In this document: one piece after another, positions 12,901-15,324 of the stretch | Position numbering within the stretch: the stretch's first letter is position 1 | How the letters are laid out: each line of letters opens with the position of its first letter | From: an uncultured Oscillospiraceae bacterium | GTDB taxonomy: Bacteria; Bacillota; Clostridia; Oscillospirales; Oscillospiraceae | Length of the DNA stretch: 15,324 bases | Reading direction: 5' to 3' | NCBI GenBank assembly: GCA_934569195.1 | Contig: CAKTKB010000026.1 | Location: 1-15,324 of the forward strand | Program-made: the position numbers and the translations under genes | Notes under the pieces: model-generated | What the model was told of the DNA's origin: nothing | The model's database searches: none | Seen by the model: only the letters and a program-made list of their open reading frames with translations

Positions 12901-14127
12901 TTATACAGTTTCGATTTTTGCAATCCGGACGACCAGATCGGTCCCGTAGGGGAAGGTGGTGGTACCGACGGTCAGACTGCCGTCCCGCTGGACAAAGGAC
13001 AGCTCCTCGCCGTTATCCAGCCAGGAAATCCGCCGGACAGGCTCCGGGAAGGGGAGCGTTTCGTGGTAGTCCGTAGGCATGGGACGACTGACGCCCGCGT
13101 CGGCATTTTGCAGAAGGTCGTGGACGAAAAGGTAATAGGTGCTGCCGCTGCGCAGGAGAAAGTCCTTGGGTTTGCCGGGAATTTCACAGGCCACCGGACG
13201 CGGCTCACGCAGCGCCTCCTCATGTATGCGCACCCATGTACCCAGAGTTTCAAACACGGCCCGGTCGGACAGACGCAGACTGCCGTCCCCCATAGGCCCC
13301 ACGTTCAGCAGCAGATTGGAGCCAAACCGGCGGCAGCAGGCCAGGTCCTCGATGAGCTGTCCCATGGACTTGAAGTTCAGGTCCAGCCGGGCATAGCCCC
13401 AGTGACAGCCGCTGATCTGACACATTTCGCTGGCAATATACTTGGGCGAGCAGCTCAGATTGATGGGCTGCGGGCGGCCGCACTCAAAGGTGACGCTGTC
13501 CAACTCCGGGTTGCCCAATGCGCCCTGCTCGTCCGTTCCGGTGTTGTTGATGAGAATGGCGTCCGGCTGATGAGAGCGGATCATGGCGTACAGGGCGTCC
13601 TCCTGCCAGTCGTCGTTGGGGCGGCTCCACTTCCCGTCAAACCACAGGCCGCCGATGGGGCCGTAGTTGGTGCACAGAAGCTCGACGCTCTGCCGCAGAT
13701 ATTGCAGGTATCCCGGGAAATTCGCCTGGAAGTCCGGGTGATACCAGTCAAGCAGGGTGTGGTAGAAAAAGGGCTTCAGCCCGAATTCCCGGCAGGCTTC
13801 CACAAATTCCCGGACCAAATCGCGGCCGCAGCTGTGGACGCTGTCATAGGTATTCAGCCCGCAGGTATCATACAGGGAGTAGCCGTCGTGATGGCGGGTG
13901 GTGAGGGTTATGTAGCGGCACCCGGCATCCCGGGCGGTACGGGCCAGCTCCCTGGCCCAATCCGGCTTGGGGCAGAAGGTTTTGGCCAGGGGGAAGTAGT
14001 CCTCGTCGGAGATGTTCAGGCTGGCTTTTGCCCACTCGCCCTTTCCAAGCTGGCTGTAGATGCCAAAGTGGACGAACATGCCGAAGCCCATTTTCTCAAA
14101 ATCCAGAATGCGCGGCTCAACAATCAT
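12901..14127 (-). CDS. Alpha-L-fucosidase, GH29
   Basis: A 408-residue glycoside hydrolase family 29 enzyme that would release L-fucose from glycans. The N-terminal (beta/alpha)8 barrel shows FGMFVHFGIYS at about 15-25, TTRHHDGYSLYD at 76-87, FYHTLLDWYHPD at 121-132 and the nucleophile motif GGLWFDG with Asp164. TFECGRPQ with Glu215 is a candidate acid/base region, and NLLLNVGPMGDG is the late-barrel motif. A C-terminal beta domain follows. There is no signal peptide, so it should act on imported oligosaccharides in the cytoplasm. AAGGAGG precedes the ATG at 14127. It starts 12 bases after rqcP and so appears to be transcribed with HU and rqcP, an odd partner for a sugar hydrolase. No fucose transporter or catabolic genes are visible nearby. 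Confidence 0.93.
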   Translation of the reverse strand: MIVEPRILDFEKMGFGMFVHFGIYSQLGKGEWAKASLNISDEDYFPLAKTFCPKPDWARELARTARDAGCRYITLTTRHHDGYSLYDTCGLNTYDSVHSCGRDLVREFVEACREFGLKPFFYHTLLDWYHPDFQANFPGYLQYLRQSVELLCTNYGPIGGLWFDGKWSRPNDDWQEDALYAMIRSHQPDAILINNTGTDEQGALGNPELDSVTFECGRPQPINLSCSPKYIASEMCQISGCHWGYARLDLNFKSMGQLIEDLACCRRFGSNLLLNVGPMGDGSLRLSDRAVFETLGTWVRIHEEALREPRPVACEIPGKPKDFLLRSGSTYYLFVHDLLQNADAGVSRPMPTDYHETLPFPEPVRRISWLDNGEELSFVQRDGSLTVGTTTFPYGTDLVVRIAKIETV

Positions 14128-14139
14128 CGGTTATCCTCC

Positions 14140-14379
14140 TTAAATCTGTTTATACATAGCGGAGGCATCGTCCTTACGCACGGTCTCCGCTACCTGTAGG
14201 ACTTCTACCACCACGGCGCGCTCGCCCAGGGTGATCTCGATCTGGTCGCCAACCTTGACGTCGTATCCGGCCTTGACGACACGCCCGTTGACGCGGACGC
14301 GCCCGGCATCGCAGGCTTCGTTTGCAATCGTCCGCCGCTTGATGAGCCGGGAAACCTTCAGATATTTGTCCAGTCTCAT
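14140..14379 (-). CDS. rqcP: S4-domain RNA-binding protein RqcP (YabO)
   Basis: A 79-residue S4-type RNA-binding protein. MRLDKYLKVSRLIKRRTIANEA at the N-terminus is nearly the B. subtilis RqcP (YabO) start, followed by GRVRVNGRVVKAGYDVKVGDQIEI. RqcP works with RqcH on stalled 50S-peptidyl-tRNA complexes, helping tRNA move during C-terminal alanine tailing in ribosome-associated quality control. The ATG at 14379 begins 10 bases after the HU stop with only a weak GAGG upstream, suggesting translational coupling to HU. In many Firmicutes it is followed by yabP, yabQ and divIC; here a fucosidase follows instead. RqcH is not in the window. Confidence 0.92.
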   Translation of the reverse strand: MRLDKYLKVSRLIKRRTIANEACDAGRVRVNGRVVKAGYDVKVGDQIEITLGERAVVVEVLQVAETVRKDDASAMYKQI

Positions 14380-14389
14380 AGGGCAGGCC

Positions 14390-14665
14390 TCACTTGGATA
14401 CGATGTCCCGCAGAGCCTTGCTGGCCTTGAACACGGGTACGCGGGTGGCGGGGATCTCTACGGTCTCTCTTGTGTGGGGGTTGCGGCCGACGCGTGCCTC
14501 GCGGTTTTTTACCTCGAAGCAGCCGAAGCCGGACAGCTGGACCTTGCTGCCGCTGCACAGTGCAGCGCTGATGTGGTCCAGGGCCGCATTGAGGATTCGC
14601 TCCGTATCCTTTTTGGAGGTTCCGGCGCTCTGGGCGGCGGCGGCGATCAATTCTGTTTTGTTCAT
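14390..14665 (-). CDS. hup: HU-family DNA-binding protein
   Basis: A 91-residue histone-like protein that bends and compacts DNA as a dimer. MNKTELI at the start, the GFGCFEVKNREARVGRNPHT motif (about residues 46-65, the body-to-arm junction with the characteristic RxGRNP) and VPVFKASKALRDIV at the end are all conserved. Length is normal for HU. AGAGGT precedes the ATG at 14665. It lies between a SpoVB-like flippase gene and rqcP, a neighbourhood seen in many Clostridia, and is probably highly expressed. I see no convincing separate promoter in the 44-base gap upstream. Confidence 0.96.
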   Translation of the reverse strand: MNKTELIAAAAQSAGTSKKDTERILNAALDHISAALCSGSKVQLSGFGCFEVKNREARVGRNPHTRETVEIPATRVPVFKASKALRDIVSK

Positions 14666-14709
14666 GTTTCTACCTCTTTTCTTAAATGGGGAGATGCAGG
14701 GTCGGAAAT

Positions 14710-15324
14710 CTATTGCAGATGCAGAAAATCTGCGATTTTTTCACCTTTGGGCAGCAGCAGACAGTCCGCCCGGGTAATGGCGCGCATTTTCACCGCGCAT
14801 AGGGCATAGACCACGACGCCAATCAGTACGGGAACGGCGCACAGAAGCAGTTTGCCCAGAATTCCCTCCGGGGATACGACCTGCGTCAGGCCACGCCAGC
14901 AGCCATAGGCAAACACACCCATGATCAGCGCCGGGAGCGCGGCCCGCAGCAGATTCCGGGCAATGGCGGGCCTTTGCGGGACTGCCCGGCGCATACACAC
15001 CAGGTTCAGTATACAAATGGCCAGATAGCAAAGAGATGCGCCGATGGGAGCGCCGATCAGACCGATGTGGGGGTTGCCCACCAGGAAATAGACGACGGCC
15101 AGTCTGGCCGCACCGCACAGAAGCATATTGACTACGGGAAGGGTGGCATGACCGTGGGCCTGCATGATCGCGTTGGTAAGCTGCACGGTGGCGTAGAAGA
15201 AAACGCTGATTCCGAGAGCCGACATGAGCCGGGTGGCCAGGACCAGCTTTTCCTGCTCGTACCCGCCGATCAATGCAGTGATCGGCTCCGCCAACAGGAA
15301 CAGGCCAACGGCACAGGGCAGAGC
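14710..15324 (-). CDS. SpoVB/MviN-family polysaccharide flippase, C-terminal part
   Basis: The last 204 residues of a multi-pass membrane protein whose start lies beyond the right window edge; the frame stays open through position 15324. The segment starting ALPCAVGLFLLAEPITALIGG and the later AIMQAHGHATLPVVNMLLCGAARLAVVYFLV are typical of the MATE-like polysaccharide/lipid II flippase superfamily (SpoVB, YabM, MurJ). About five hydrophobic helices are visible. Position next to HU and rqcP matches the yabM/spoVB-like gene of the B. subtilis mfd-spoVT-yabM-yabN-yabO region. The product probably moves lipid-linked peptidoglycan or polysaccharide precursors, perhaps in spore cortex formation. 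The TTG at 15294 is an internal Leu codon, not the start. Confidence 0.88.
   Translation of the reverse strand, partial: ALPCAVGLFLLAEPITALIGGYEQEKLVLATRLMSALGISVFFYATVQLTNAIMQAHGHATLPVVNMLLCGAARLAVVYFLVGNPHIGLIGAPIGASLCYLAICILNLVCMRRAVPQRPAIARNLLRAALPALIMGVFAYGCWRGLTQVVSPEGILGKLLLCAVPVLIGVVVYALCAVKMRAITRADCLLLPKGEKIADFLHLQ

Noticed and set aside
15292..15294. TTG at 15294 as the start of the flippase-like gene
   Set aside because: The frame continues to the window edge with family-like sequence (ALPCAVGLFLL), so the TTG is an internal leucine and the gene is truncated by the window.

Overview
The window looks like chromosome from a GC-rich (about 60% by eye), endospore-forming member of the Clostridia, most likely a gut Oscillospiraceae-type bacterium. 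The reasons are a clear sporulation sigma factor (sigG), a YlmC/YmxH-type protein, a SpoVB/MviN-family flippase next to HU and RqcP, strong AGGAGG ribosome binding sites, some TTG starts, and Firmicutes pairs such as yloU-yloV. The genus call is inference from gene content and style only. I see no phage, IS element, CRISPR array, tRNA or rRNA.

Layout, left to right. (1) 19-3040, minus strand: sigG and ylmC, then rpsB and tsf with their own strong promoter. (2) 3041-3669: the only long gene-free stretch. It separates leftward sigG from rightward rpsT and holds a tight cluster of DnaA-box-like 9-mers (three copies of GAGTTTTCCACA plus variants), an AT-rich flank and the rpsT promoter. (3) 3670-9879, plus strand: rpsT with its terminator, recG, gpmI with its own promoter, then the yloU-yloV pair (Asp23-family protein and FakA-like fatty acid kinase). 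(4) 10024-12839, plus strand: a YihY/BrkB-type membrane protein, then a compact three-gene unit: a DUF5685-type protein, a J-domain protein with a Cys-rich tail, and an exported DUF4430-type protein. It ends at a strong bidirectional terminator. (5) 12901-15324, minus strand: the SpoVB/MviN-like flippase (cut by the window edge), HU, rqcP, and a GH29 alpha-L-fucosidase where sporulation/division genes are often found.

Most of the window is housekeeping: translation (S2, EF-Ts, S20, RqcP), DNA repair and organisation (RecG, HU), glycolysis (GpmI), lipid metabolism (FakA-like) and sporulation (SigG, YlmC, SpoVB-like). The two parts least explained by known biology are the DnaA-box cluster between sigG and rpsT, and the DUF5685/J-domain/DUF4430 unit. 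In that unit the first protein carries a DDxxD motif, a DxxxDxxxD motif and a possible Cys3-His metal site, and the second ends in a seven-cysteine tail.
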